Shown one piece after another: positions 1-8,816 of a DNA stretch of 64,000 nt. Below the pieces are notes generated by a model that did not search any database, was not told where the DNA came from, and saw only the letters and a list, made by a program, of their open reading frames with translations. Position 1 is the stretch's first letter; every line of letters starts with the position of its first letter. This stretch comes from Clostridium_AD sp036569345. Lineage in GTDB: Bacteria > Bacillota > Clostridia > Clostridiales > Clostridiaceae. A program made the translations under genes and the position numbers. Location: NCBI RefSeq assembly GCF_036569345.1, contig NZ_DATCQT010000134.1:1-64000 (forward strand), given 5' to 3'.

Positions 1-28
1 AAATCATCCCTCAAAGAGGTGATTTTTT
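1..28 (+). terminator. Rho-independent terminator of a gene left of the window
   Basis: An A/T-rich arm ending in CCTC pairs with GAGG plus TGATTT across a three-base loop, and a run of six T follows. The window edge cuts the upstream side, so the gene it serves is not visible. Confidence 0.5.
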
Positions 29-60
29 AGTGTTCGCCCTAAAATAAATAAGAAAAAAAA

Positions 61-109
61 GGCTATCTCTTAAAATGATTTTTTAATCATTTTGAGACAG
101 CCCCTTTTT
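61..109 (+). terminator. Strong hairpin terminator
   Basis: A long imperfect inverted repeat has arms near 61-80 and 85-102, both ending in the GGCT/AGCC pair, followed by CCCC and five T. It lies before amrA and separates it from whatever is to the left. Confidence 0.7.
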
Positions 110-137
110 ACAATTTTATTAAAAGGGTTAACTTAAA

Positions 138-174
138 GTCATTAATATTGCAGCTTCGAAAAAGATGATTTAAA
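138..174 (+). repeat. Copy A of a dispersed 37-base repeat
   Basis: This stretch matches 48846-48882 at 32 of 37 positions, including the core TTAATATTGCAGCT and the end AGATGATTTAA. A third, more diverged copy is at 48526-48558. It lies in the leader of amrA. It looks like the end of a small mobile or MITE-like element rather than part of a gene. Confidence 0.6.
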
Positions 175-241
175 CTTTATGGATACGAATCTCAAGTAGT
201 GGGTAAAATACTTATACTAATAAATAGGAAAGGTGATTAAA

Positions 242-1657
242 ATGGGTAAAATAATAGCTTATGTTGCAATGCCACATCCCCCTATAATAATTCCAGAGGT
301 GGGGCATGGAGAGGAAAAAAAGATAAAAAATACATATGATGCTTGTGAAAGTATTGGGCGCGAAATAGCGGAAATAAAGCCAGAGGTAATAATTATAGTT
401 ACTCCACATGGGGTTATGTTTTCAGATGCTATAGCGCTTTCCTTTGAAAATAATATTTCGGGTAGTTTAAAGCAATTTGGAGCACCAAAAGTTTCTATGA
501 AATTTGAAATAGATATGGATTTGACACAAAAAATTATGGAGAAGTCTGATGAAAATAATATACCAACAGTCAAGGTAACGACAAGCAATCTTAAAAGGTA
601 TGATAGAGAATATGAATTAGATCATGGCAGTATAGTTCCACTTTATTTTATTAAAGATAAATATAATTCATTTAAGCTTGTTCATATTACTTATGGTGGG
701 CTTACTCCAATACAATTATATAAATTTGGTAAACTAATTAAGGAGACTGTAGAGGAAAGCAATAAAAATGTTGTGTTTATTGGGAGTGGTGATCTTTCTC
801 ATCGTCTTAAAGATGAAGGGCCTTATGATTATAATCCATATGGAGAAAAGTTTGATAAGGAAATAATAAATCTACTAACAAGTGGGGATGTAGCAGGGGT
901 ATTTAATATAAATTATGAAATGATAGAAAATGCTGGGGAATGTGGTCTAAGATCATATTATATAATGATTGGATCAATGGAAGGCAACGAGATAAAGGGG
1001 GAACTTCTTTCCTATGAAGGCACCTTTGGGGTTGGATATGCTGTAATGAAATTTAAGCTTAAAAGTAGTGACCGTGATATGTTATCAGAAATTACTATAG
1101 AGAAAAGAAAAATGCATATGAAAAGAATAAATAATGAAGATTGTTATGTTCGGCTTGCCAGAGAAAGTCTTACTCATTATCTAGCAGAAGGCAATTTAAT
1201 GGATTTACCAAGTTATGTAACAGAGGAAATGATAAATAACAAAAGAGGAGTTTTTGTTTCTCTTAAAAAATTTGGGGCTCTTAGAGGCTGCATAGGTACC
1301 ATTTTCCCTATAACAGACAGTATTGCAAAAGAAATAATGCGAAATGCTGTTGAAGCGGGAGAAAGTGACCCAAGGTTTAGTAATGTATCATTGGGAGAGC
1401 TTGAGGATATTGTTTTTTCAGTAGATGTGTTAACCGAGCCTATTGAGGCTTTGAAAGAAGAACTAAATCCTAAAAAATATGGAGTGGTTGTGCGAAGTGG
1501 GAGAAAGAGTGGACTGCTTTTACCGGACCTTGAGGGTGTAAATACCATAGAGCAGCAGATAAGCATTGTACTAAATAAGGCATCAATTTCTCCAACTGAA
1601 AATTACTCCATAGAAAAATTTGAGGTTATTAGGCATAAGGGGTATGAAAATGGATAA
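242..1657 (+). CDS. amrA: AmmeMemoRadiSam system protein: LigB-like domain fused to AMMECR1
   Basis: The protein has about 471 residues and two domains. Residues 1 to about 270 resemble the class III extradiol dioxygenase/LigB/Memo fold, with an N-terminal PHPPII segment and TPHG. From about 290 to the end is an AMMECR1 domain with the hallmark ALRGCIG. Family members occur with a radical SAM enzyme in the AmmeMemoRadiSam set, whose substrate is not established. The ATG at 242 is preferred over an in-frame GTG at 233 because AGGAAAGGTG (226-235) is ideally spaced from it. The stop overlaps the start of amrS by eight bases, which suggests coupled translation. Metal binding by the LigB half is inferred from family. 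Confidence 0.88.
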   Translation: MGKIIAYVAMPHPPIIIPEVGHGEEKKIKNTYDACESIGREIAEIKPEVIIIVTPHGVMFSDAIALSFENNISGSLKQFGAPKVSMKFEIDMDLTQKIMEKSDENNIPTVKVTTSNLKRYDREYELDHGSIVPLYFIKDKYNSFKLVHITYGGLTPIQLYKFGKLIKETVEESNKNVVFIGSGDLSHRLKDEGPYDYNPYGEKFDKEIINLLTSGDVAGVFNINYEMIENAGECGLRSYYIMIGSMEGNEIKGELLSYEGTFGVGYAVMKFKLKSSDRDMLSEITIEKRKMHMKRINNEDCYVRLARESLTHYLAEGNLMDLPSYVTEEMINNKRGVFVSLKKFGALRGCIGTIFPITDSIAKEIMRNAVEAGESDPRFSNVSLGELEDIVFSVDVLTEPIEALKEELNPKKYGVVVRSGRKSGLLLPDLEGVNTIEQQISIVLNKASISPTENYSIEKFEVIRHKGYENG

Positions 1658-2636
1658 AGAAGCTTTATTTTATGAAAAACAAGGAGATAAAATAAGATGC
1701 AAACTTTGCCCTCATAACTGCCTTATTAATGGTGGCGAATATGGCAAATGTAATGTCCGTATAAATAAAGAGGGAAAGCTTTATACAATAAATTATGGGG
1801 AAATAACTTCCTTTGCAAAGGATCCAATAGAAAAAAAACCTTTATATCATTTTAAACCGGGTAGCAAAATACTTTCTGTAGGAAGTTTTGGGTGCAATTT
1901 TAGCTGTGGCTTTTGTCAAAATCACTCCATATCCCAAGAAAGAGCAAGAAGTGAATATATATCTCCGGAAAAATTAGTGGAAGTATGCAGAAATCTTGAA
2001 GATAATATTGGGGTAGCATTTACATATAATGAGCCTTCTATATGGTATGAATATGTATATAATTCAGCAAGGTTATTAAAAGAAACACTTAAACATATAA
2101 ATATAGTATTGGTGAGTAATGGTTATATAAAAGAAGAACCACTAAAGATGATTCTTCCTTATGTGGATGCTATGAATATTGATTTAAAAGCATTTAATAA
2201 CAAATATTATAAAGACATGTGTGGGGGGCGTGTTAAACCTGTAATGAATACTATTAAATTGGCTTCAAAAGAGTGTCATGTTGAGGTAACTACACTACTC
2301 GTAAATGGTGAAAATGACTCTAGTGAAGAAATTGATGAGATTTCAGCTTTTTTAGGATCCTTAAATAAAGATATACCACTACACTTATCGAGATACTTTC
2401 CAAACTATAAGATGAAAAACCCAGCTACAAAGGTGGATGTAATGTTTGAAAATAGAGATATAGCAAAAAAATATCTTAACTATGTATATATCGGAAATGT
2501 AGCTAATATTGATAACTCAACATATTGTCCAAAGTGCGGTTATAAGGTTATAGAAAGAGATGGAAACCATATTAGTGTTAATATCAGTGATGAGTTATGC
2601 CCAAAGTGTGGCTATAAAATTAATCTTATACTTTAG
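1650..2636 (+). CDS. amrS: AmmeMemoRadiSam system radical SAM enzyme
   Basis: The protein has 328 residues. A Cys-rich N-terminus (CKLCPHNC) precedes the radical SAM CxxxCxxC cluster, Cys82, Cys86 and Cys89 in CNFSCGFCQ, which should bind a 4Fe-4S cluster and S-adenosylmethionine. Two CPKCGYK motifs at the C-terminus look like a zinc ribbon or an auxiliary cluster site. It resembles pyruvate formate-lyase activating enzymes, but the amrA overlap and the N-terminal motif place it in the AmmeMemoRadiSam family. Its reaction is unknown. The start at 1650 is chosen because AAGGGG (1637-1642) is seven bases upstream; the ATG at 1644 is too close to it. Confidence 0.9.
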   Translation: MDKEALFYEKQGDKIRCKLCPHNCLINGGEYGKCNVRINKEGKLYTINYGEITSFAKDPIEKKPLYHFKPGSKILSVGSFGCNFSCGFCQNHSISQERARSEYISPEKLVEVCRNLEDNIGVAFTYNEPSIWYEYVYNSARLLKETLKHINIVLVSNGYIKEEPLKMILPYVDAMNIDLKAFNNKYYKDMCGGRVKPVMNTIKLASKECHVEVTTLLVNGENDSSEEIDEISAFLGSLNKDIPLHLSRYFPNYKMKNPATKVDVMFENRDIAKKYLNYVYIGNVANIDNSTYCPKCGYKVIERDGNHISVNISDELCPKCGYKINLIL

Positions 2637-3171
2637 GTAAATGAAAATATAAACTTTTTACTTGAAAATAATCTAATTATTATGTAAATCAAGAAATCCA
2701 TTACTATTCTGTTGAATTTTTTTTGATTTTATATTTTACTTTATAAAAAGGTTTACAATTGCGTATTATATGATTATTATTATCCTTTGCATAATAAAAC
2801 ACTTCTTTAACGCCATGATCACTGGATTCTTCGAACTTTGTTAATATTTTAACAAAACATAGGCATAATATTAAAATTACTAAAATAAAAAAGTTTATTA
2901 TGGTATAATATTGTGGTAAAATATTATAGTAATGTAAGATAAATATTTCACAATTCTATAATATTTTATATTGATAAAATCAGTAATATTGATAAGAAAA
3001 AAATACAAAAACCAAAGTTGTACAAAATATTTTGTATCAATTTTTAAAAGAGTTTTTTATATATAAAACGAGTGGAATATTCAATAATAGATTGTTAAAA
3101 AAAAAACTATCATTGACTTTTATCCTATTTAATTCTACATTGAGTAATGGAAACTAAAATTTATATATAAT
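2637..3171. other. Long AT-rich gap before the rnf operon
   Basis: About 535 bases without a convincing gene. On the minus strand, 2704-2955 stays open for some 80 codons. It would encode a hydrophobic stretch (NFFILVILILCLCFV) followed by a charged tail ending KKNSTE, but there is no ATG, GTG or TTG start and no ribosome binding site. It may be a decayed small membrane-protein gene or chance. No terminator with a T-run is evident after amrS. Confidence 0.4.
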
Positions 3172-3199
3172 TCGACAAAAAAAATCTTAAACTTATAAT
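3172..3199 (+). promoter_or_regulatory. Sigma-A type promoter of rseC-rnf
   Basis: TCGACA (3172-3177) and a perfect TATAAT (3194-3199) are 16 bases apart. Transcription would start near 3206, just before the AGGGGGG ribosome binding site at 3221-3227. It is the only strong promoter-like pair seen before the seven-gene operon. Confidence 0.65.
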
Positions 3200-3239
3200 G
3201 TAATTAATTTTTCACTATAAAGGGGGGAAAATTTTAAAA

Positions 3240-3659
3240 ATGGTAAAAGAAGAAGAAGGAATCATAATAGAAATTTCTGAGAACAACATCGCTAAAGTAA
3301 AAGTAGGTAGGCATAATGAATGTAAAAATTGTGGAGCATGTCCAGGTGATAGTTCAGTTATAATTGATGCTAAAAATTTACTTGGAGCTAAAAAAGGACA
3401 ACGAATTGCTTTTCAAATGAAAGAAACAAATATGTTAATGGCAGCGTTTGTTGTATATATAGCCCCTCTTATTTCAGTTGTATTAGGTGTTATTCTTGGA
3501 CAAGTAATAGCTAAAATATTTGGCCTTTCTGTTCGTGGTTTTCAAATAGGCGGAGGGATACTAGCATTTATATTGTCCATAATAAATATAAAGTTTTTTG
3601 ATAAATTTGCTCATAACAATGACAAAATGCAACCTGTTATTACTCGAATTTTATCTTAA
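3240..3659 (+). CDS. rseC: RseC/MucC (SoxR-reducer) family protein heading the rnf operon
   Basis: The protein has 139 residues. The N-terminal half is soluble and carries CKNCGACPG, the cysteine cluster typical of RseC/RsxC-type proteins. Two membrane segments follow at about residues 62-84 and 92-112. In clostridia and acetogens this gene precedes rnfCDGEAB and is thought to act as a positive regulator or accessory factor of Rnf. Here it shares the promoter at 3172-3199 and lies 73 bases before rnfC. The AGGGGGG site is strong but twelve bases from the ATG, slightly long. Membrane location is inferred from the hydrophobic segments. Confidence 0.82.
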   Translation: MVKEEEGIIIEISENNIAKVKVGRHNECKNCGACPGDSSVIIDAKNLLGAKKGQRIAFQMKETNMLMAAFVVYIAPLISVVLGVILGQVIAKIFGLSVRGFQIGGGILAFILSIINIKFFDKFAHNNDKMQPVITRILS

Positions 3660-3732
3660 GATAAAATTTTTAAGATTTAATATATATATATAATTTATTA
3701 GGGTTTAAATATGTTAAAAGAGGTGTGGAAAA

Positions 3733-5070
3733 ATGCTAAAAAGTTTTCGTGGAGGAATACATCCAAATGATAATAAACGTTTTACAGCCAGTATGCCTAT
3801 AGAAATAGCCGTACTTCCAAGTAAGGTTATTATTCCTGTGAGGCAGCATATAGGTGCACCATGTTCACCCATTGTAGCAAAGGGTGATTTGGTGAAAAAG
3901 GGACAAGTTATAGCTAATAGTCCAGCTTTTGTATCTAGTCCAGTACATGCATCTTTATCTGGAGTTGTTACAGATGTTAACGAATACCCTCATCCGGTAT
4001 TTGGAAAGTGCCTTTCTATCGTGATTGAAAGTGATGGAAAAGATGAGTGGATAGAAGGAATTCCTGTTGAAAGAGATTGGGAAAAATTAAATGGCAATGA
4101 AATCAAAGATATCATTAAAGAAGCAGGTATAGTTGGAATGGGGGGAGCAACATTTCCTACTCATGTAAAATTATCACCACCAAAGGAAAAGAAAATTGAT
4201 ACTCTTATTATTAATGCAGCAGAGTGTGAACCATATTTAACTGCAGATCATAGAATGATGCTCGAGCATTCAGATAAAATTGTTTTTGGCGTAAAAATAG
4301 TTATGAAGGTTCTTGGAGTTCAAAAGGCATTTATAGGTATTGAAGATAATAAACCTGATGCAGTTATTGTTATGAAAAAGGCATTTGAAGGAACTACAGT
4401 AGAAGTTGTGGCAATTCCAACTAAATATCCACAAGGCGCTGAAAAAATGCTTATTAAAGTGCTTGCGGATCGCGAGGTTCCATCTGGAAGTTTGCCAATG
4501 GATGTAGGTGTGGTTGTGCAAAACGTAGGTACTATTGTTGCAATATCTGATGCAGTTGTAAACGGAATTCCTTTAATTCAAAGGGTGACTACAATAACAG
4601 GAAGTGCAATTAAACAACCTAAAAATCTTTTGTTAAGACTCGGAACATCATTTAAAGATGCAATAGACAATTGTGGCGGTTTTGTAGAAAAACCAGCTAA
4701 AGTTATTATGGGTGGTCCTATGATGGGATTTGCTCAATCTAATTTAGATATTTCTATTATTAAGGGAGTTTCCGGAATACTAGCTTTAAATGAAAAAGAT
4801 ATTAATAATGGAACACAATCACCTTGTATTCGTTGTGGGAAATGTGTAAGCGTTTGTCCATGTGGACTTAATCCAAGTATGTTAAGCATATTGGGAGAAA
4901 AAGATATGTATGAGGAAGCAAAACTTGAACAAAATCTTTTTGACTGTGCAGAATGTGGAAGTTGTGTTTATGTATGTCCCGCTAAGCGAAACATTGTACA
5001 ATACATTAGATATTGTAAAATGAAAAACAATGCTGATGCTGCAAAAAAGAAGGAGGCACTAGTTAAATGA
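3733..5070 (+). CDS. rnfC: Rnf complex subunit RnfC
   Basis: The protein has 445 residues. Rnf is a membrane complex that passes electrons from reduced ferredoxin to NAD and exports Na+ or H+. RnfC is the NADH/FMN-side peripheral subunit. A biotinyl-lipoyl-like N-terminal region (about 35-100) is followed by a GMGGATFPTH nucleotide/flavin segment. Two cysteine sets near the C-terminus, CIRCGKCVSVCP and CAECGSCVYVCP, should hold two 4Fe-4S clusters. The stop overlaps the rnfD ATG by four bases (ATGA). Gene order C-D-G-E-A-B is the clostridial one. Confidence 0.96.
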   Translation: MLKSFRGGIHPNDNKRFTASMPIEIAVLPSKVIIPVRQHIGAPCSPIVAKGDLVKKGQVIANSPAFVSSPVHASLSGVVTDVNEYPHPVFGKCLSIVIESDGKDEWIEGIPVERDWEKLNGNEIKDIIKEAGIVGMGGATFPTHVKLSPPKEKKIDTLIINAAECEPYLTADHRMMLEHSDKIVFGVKIVMKVLGVQKAFIGIEDNKPDAVIVMKKAFEGTTVEVVAIPTKYPQGAEKMLIKVLADREVPSGSLPMDVGVVVQNVGTIVAISDAVVNGIPLIQRVTTITGSAIKQPKNLLLRLGTSFKDAIDNCGGFVEKPAKVIMGGPMMGFAQSNLDISIIKGVSGILALNEKDINNGTQSPCIRCGKCVSVCPCGLNPSMLSILGEKDMYEEAKLEQNLFDCAECGSCVYVCPAKRNIVQYIRYCKMKNNADAAKKKEALVK

Positions 5071-6056
5071 GTGAAATAAAATTACAAGATAATCTCTTTA
5101 CAATTTCAACATCTCCACATATACGTGCAGATACATCTATTTCTAAAATTATGTGGACTGTAAATTTGGCTTTAGCACCAGCTGCACTTTTTGCAATTTA
5201 TCATTTTGGAATTCCTGCTTTGCTTGTATTACTTGCGGGAAGTTTGTCCGCAGTTGGATTTGAGTATGTAGTACAAAAACTTAGAAAAAAGCCAATAACT
5301 ATAGCTGATGGAAGTGCATTTTTAACAGGATTATTGCTTGCAATGTGTTTACCACCATCAATTCCACCTTATATGGCGATAATTGGATCGTTTATTGCTA
5401 TTGTAGTAGCAAAACATGCCATGGGGGGTCTTGGGTACAACATTTTCAACCCAGCTCATATTGGTCGTGCTGCTCTTATGGTGTCATGGCCTGTTGCTAT
5501 GACAACTTGGACAAATTTGAGTGGAAAGGTAGACGCCGTAGCTTCTGCAACTCCACTAAATATTTTAAAACAAGAAGGATACTCAAAACTTATTGATACT
5601 TTTGGAAGTGCACCTCAAATGTATAAATCGATGTTACTTGGTGTTCGTAACGGAAGTATTGGCGAGACCTCAACGATTTTGCTAATGCTTGGAGGTATAT
5701 TTTTAATTTATAAAGGTTATGCAAATTGGGTAGTGCCTGTATTTATGATTGGAACTGTAGGTATTTTGACTTGGATATGTGGACCAACAGGTTTATTTAG
5801 TGGAGATCCGATATTCCATATGATGGCTGGAGGCCTTATCATAGGAGCATTCTTTATGGCTACAGATATGGTTACCATTCCAATGACAAAGAAAGGGCAG
5901 ATAATATTTGCTATTGGTGCTGGAGCAATTACTGTCTTAATTAGGCTTAAGGGCGGTTACCCAGAAGGGGTTTGTTACTCTATTTTGTTAATGAACGCAG
6001 TTACACCACTTATTGATCGCTTCATGAAGCCGATTAAATTTGGGGCAAGGGGGTAG
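5067..6056 (+). CDS. rnfD: Rnf complex membrane subunit RnfD
   Basis: The protein has 329 residues with about nine or ten hydrophobic helices. It is homologous to NqrB and is thought to form part of the ion path. The motif SATPL (Thr162) is the expected site of covalent FMN attachment through a phosphoester. It overlaps rnfC by four bases and is followed six bases later by rnfG, so the subunits are probably translated together. Nothing is missing compared with the family's usual length. Confidence 0.96.
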   Translation: MSEIKLQDNLFTISTSPHIRADTSISKIMWTVNLALAPAALFAIYHFGIPALLVLLAGSLSAVGFEYVVQKLRKKPITIADGSAFLTGLLLAMCLPPSIPPYMAIIGSFIAIVVAKHAMGGLGYNIFNPAHIGRAALMVSWPVAMTTWTNLSGKVDAVASATPLNILKQEGYSKLIDTFGSAPQMYKSMLLGVRNGSIGETSTILLMLGGIFLIYKGYANWVVPVFMIGTVGILTWICGPTGLFSGDPIFHMMAGGLIIGAFFMATDMVTIPMTKKGQIIFAIGAGAITVLIRLKGGYPEGVCYSILLMNAVTPLIDRFMKPIKFGARG

Positions 6057-6062
6057 TGAAAA

Positions 6063-6647
6063 ATGTCAGATGAGAAAAATATTAAAAATAAGGTTAATCA
6101 CGAAAAAAAATATAGTATATTTCAAATTGCTATGAATTTAACAGTTACTTGTTTGGTTTCAGGTGCGGTAATTGCTGGAACATATTTTATAACAGCACCA
6201 GTTGCATTAAAAACCGCAGCAAAAATCAAGACTGATTCAATGAAGTCATTGGTGGTTGAGGCACAAAAATTCAATCCAATAAAAGGGAAAGCAGAATGGT
6301 TTACTGCAGAAAAAGATGGGAAAATAATTGCGTATGTTGTTCCAGCAGAAAGTAAAGGATACGGCGGAGCAATAAAAATGCTTGTTTCTGTTACACCACA
6401 AGGTAAAATTATTAACTTTGATATATTAGATAGTAAAGAAACACCTGGACTTGGAGATAATGCAAGTAAGGATCCTTTTAAAAATCAATTTAAAGGTAAG
6501 GAAGCAAAACAGTTAGAAGTAACAAAAGACCCAACAAAAATCGACCAAATTCAAGCTATGACTGGAGCTACCATTTCTTCTAAAGCGGTAACTAAAGGAA
6601 TTAAAGAAGCTGTGCAGAAAGTTACACAGTTTGTAGGGGGAAAATAA
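6063..6647 (+). CDS. rnfG: Rnf complex FMN-binding subunit RnfG
   Basis: The protein has 194 residues. After a charged, lysine-rich N-terminus comes a single membrane anchor at about residues 25-47, then an extracytoplasmic FMN-binding domain. The MTGATISS motif places the covalent FMN on Thr170. It contains KETPGLGD, typical of the FMN-binding family. The ribosome binding site is GGGGG just before GTGAAAA. It sits between rnfD and rnfE as in other clostridial rnf operons. Confidence 0.95.
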   Translation: MSDEKNIKNKVNHEKKYSIFQIAMNLTVTCLVSGAVIAGTYFITAPVALKTAAKIKTDSMKSLVVEAQKFNPIKGKAEWFTAEKDGKIIAYVVPAESKGYGGAIKMLVSVTPQGKIINFDILDSKETPGLGDNASKDPFKNQFKGKEAKQLEVTKDPTKIDQIQAMTGATISSKAVTKGIKEAVQKVTQFVGGK

Positions 6648-6648
6648 T

Positions 6649-7287
6649 ATGAGAGAGTTATGGGATATATTTAGAAAAGGAATAATTGCAGAAAACCCAA
6701 TTTTTGTTCTTGCACTAAGTCTTTGCCCTGCTTTAGCGGTAACTAGTAGCGCAATAAATTCACTAACTATGGGACTAGCAGTAATGTTTGTTATTACTGC
6801 AAATAATACAGTTGTATCTATTACTAGAAAAATAGTAAATCCTAAGGTTCGTGTACCAGTGTATATTACTTCAGTCGCAACAATTGTAACTGTAGTACAG
6901 TTGGTATTACAAGCATATTTACCAGTGCTATATAAGGCTTTAGGTATATATCTAGCATTAATTGTTGTTTTCGCAATCATTTTAGCCAGAGCAGAAGTTT
7001 TTGCTTCAAAGAATAAAGTGACTCCATCCTTTTTTGATGGACTTGGAATGGGATGTGGATTTTTACTCGCACTTTTATCTATCGGAATAATTCGAGAACT
7101 TCTAGGTACTGGAGCTATATTTGGAATAAAAGTACTTGGTTCTTGGTATAATCCGGCACTTATCATGATTTTACCACCAGGTGCATTTATACTGATTGGT
7201 TACATGGTTGCTGGTTTTAAAATGTTAACAGAACATATGGAAAAAGTTAAAATGGAAAAAGTTAAACTCGAGAGAGGTGAAATATAA
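6649..7287 (+). CDS. rnfE: Rnf complex membrane subunit RnfE
   Basis: The protein has 212 residues and about six hydrophobic helices. It is an RnfE/NqrD-type subunit, an integral partner of RnfA that together holds an iron site in the membrane. The start is one base after the rnfG stop region and the last base of its stop is the first base of the rnfA ATG, so translation is coupled. The C-terminal tail contains a short duplicated EKVKMEKVK segment, which is unusual but probably harmless. Confidence 0.95.
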   Translation: MRELWDIFRKGIIAENPIFVLALSLCPALAVTSSAINSLTMGLAVMFVITANNTVVSITRKIVNPKVRVPVYITSVATIVTVVQLVLQAYLPVLYKALGIYLALIVVFAIILARAEVFASKNKVTPSFFDGLGMGCGFLLALLSIGIIRELLGTGAIFGIKVLGSWYNPALIMILPPGAFILIGYMVAGFKMLTEHMEKVKMEKVKLERGEI

Positions 7288-7868
7288 TGGGTCATTATCT
7301 AACCCTGCTTGCCAGTAACATAGTTGTAAATAACTTTGTTCTAACAAGATTTTTAGGACTTTGTATTTTCTTTGGAGTTTCTAAGAGTTTAAATGCCTCA
7401 ATTGGTATGGGAATGGCTGTAACTTCTGTTATGACTTTGAGTTCCATGCTAGCATGGGTAATATATCATTTTGTATTGGTACCATTTAATTTACAATTTT
7501 TAACAACAGCGGTATTTGTACTTTTGATTGCTAGTTTTGTTCAGCTTTTAGAAATGATTATTAAAAAACATGCATCTACACTATATAATATGTGGGGTAT
7601 TTATTTATTACTAATTGCTACAAATTGTATTGTATTTGGTGTACCACTCATAAATGTAGAGAATAACTATTCATTTTTAGAAAGTACGGTAGCCGCTGTC
7701 GGCGCTGGTTTAGGGTTTGCTTTGGCAATCGTACTTATGGCAAGTTTAAGAGAAAAATTAAGACTTGCAGATGTCCCTAAAGCATTACAGGGACTCGGCA
7801 TTGCGTTTATTTTAGCAGGTATGTTATCTTTAGCATTCCTAGGTTTTTCTGGAATGATATCAGTATAG
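7287..7868 (+). CDS. rnfA: Rnf complex membrane subunit RnfA
   Basis: The protein has 193 residues and six hydrophobic helices. RnfA/NqrE subunits pair with RnfE as inverted-topology homologues. The NNFVLTRFLGLCIFFGVS segment near the N-terminus is strongly family-typical and carries the conserved cysteine. One-base overlap with rnfE and a 20-base gap to rnfB keep it in the operon. Confidence 0.96.
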   Translation: MGHYLTLLASNIVVNNFVLTRFLGLCIFFGVSKSLNASIGMGMAVTSVMTLSSMLAWVIYHFVLVPFNLQFLTTAVFVLLIASFVQLLEMIIKKHASTLYNMWGIYLLLIATNCIVFGVPLINVENNYSFLESTVAAVGAGLGFALAIVLMASLREKLRLADVPKALQGLGIAFILAGMLSLAFLGFSGMISV

Positions 7869-7888
7869 AAGGGAGATGAGTGATTAAT

Positions 7889-8725
7889 ATGAGTAACATT
7901 GAAATCGCAATTGCAGTTGTAGTTGTAATGACATTAGTTGGACTAATGTTTGGTTTAGTTTTGGCATTTGCTAATAAAAAATTCGCCATAGAAATAAATC
8001 CATTGATTCATATTGTTGAAGATATATTACCAAAAGGCCAGTGTGGAGCTTGTGGATTTGCTGGGTGTATGGCATATGCTGAAGCTGTAGTTATAAACCC
8101 AGATGTAGCGCCAAATCTTTGCGTTCCTGGTAAAGCACCAGTAGCGAAAATGGTTGCGGAATTAACAGGTAAAGCAGCAGCAGCAGTGGAACCTAAAGTG
8201 GCTTTTGTAAAATGTGCTGGTGACTTAAGTAAAGCTGTTAGATCTTTTGAGTATAAAGGGGTACAAGACTGTGTCGCAGCATCATTATTACAAGGAGGAC
8301 CAAAGGGGTGCCAATATGGATGTCTTGGTTTCGGAACTTGTGTGAAAAATTGCCCTTTTGATGCAATGACAATGAGTGATACGGGATTACCTATTATTGA
8401 TGACGATAAGTGTACGGGCTGTGGAAAATGTAAGTCAGTTTGTCCAAAACAAGTTATTGAATTAGTTCCCCTTGGAATTCATGTAGCTGTAAATTGTAAT
8501 TCAAAAGACAAAGGTGCTGTAGCACGTAAACTTTGCAGCGTATCATGTATTGGATGTGGACTTTGTCTTAAAAATTGCACACACGGAGCAATTAAAATTG
8601 AAAACAGTTTAGCTGTAGTAGACAGTGCAATTTGTATTTCAGAGTGTAATGAATCTACTTGTTTAGCTAAATGCCCAACAGGAGCAATAACAACTTATAT
8701 AAAAGCTGTGCCGAAACAAGCATAG
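7889..8725 (+). CDS. rnfB: Rnf complex ferredoxin-accepting subunit RnfB
   Basis: The protein has 278 residues and is the entry point for electrons from ferredoxin. An N-terminal membrane helix (about 5-27) precedes the four-Fe-S CGACGFAGC domain, then several CxxCxxCxxxCP ferredoxin motifs (for example CTGCGKCKSVCP, CIGCGLCLKNC and a last CNESTCLAKCP). The clostridial-type RnfB is longer than the proteobacterial form because of the added ferredoxin modules, as here. The ATG at 7889 is preferred to a GTG at 7880 because relatives begin MSN and GGGAG lies too close to the GTG. A strong terminator follows. Confidence 0.95.
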   Translation: MSNIEIAIAVVVVMTLVGLMFGLVLAFANKKFAIEINPLIHIVEDILPKGQCGACGFAGCMAYAEAVVINPDVAPNLCVPGKAPVAKMVAELTGKAAAAVEPKVAFVKCAGDLSKAVRSFEYKGVQDCVAASLLQGGPKGCQYGCLGFGTCVKNCPFDAMTMSDTGLPIIDDDKCTGCGKCKSVCPKQVIELVPLGIHVAVNCNSKDKGAVARKLCSVSCIGCGLCLKNCTHGAIKIENSLAVVDSAICISECNESTCLAKCPTGAITTYIKAVPKQA

Positions 8726-8754
8726 AAGAAAAATCAAATAAATTTGTAAAAAAA

Positions 8755-8785
8755 GATGCACCTAATTGCTAGGTGCATCTTTTTT
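8755..8785 (+). terminator. Terminator of the rnf operon
   Basis: A perfect ten-pair stem GATGCACCTA/TAGGTGCATC with a five-base loop is followed by six T. It is symmetrical enough to serve the converging minus-strand gene too. Confidence 0.9.
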
Positions 8786-8816
8786 AGTATTTTGACTTGT
8801 TATGTATTTCATGTCC

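Noticed and set aside
2637..3239. Riboswitch or T-box in the long rnf leader
   Set aside because: The promoter found is only 40 bases from the gene, and no conserved aptamer or specifier pattern is visible upstream.
6513..7166. 217-codon minus-strand open frame across rnfG/rnfE
   Set aside because: It lies wholly antisense to two well-conserved rnf genes, its product is Thr/Ile-rich without motifs, and it has no ribosome binding site.
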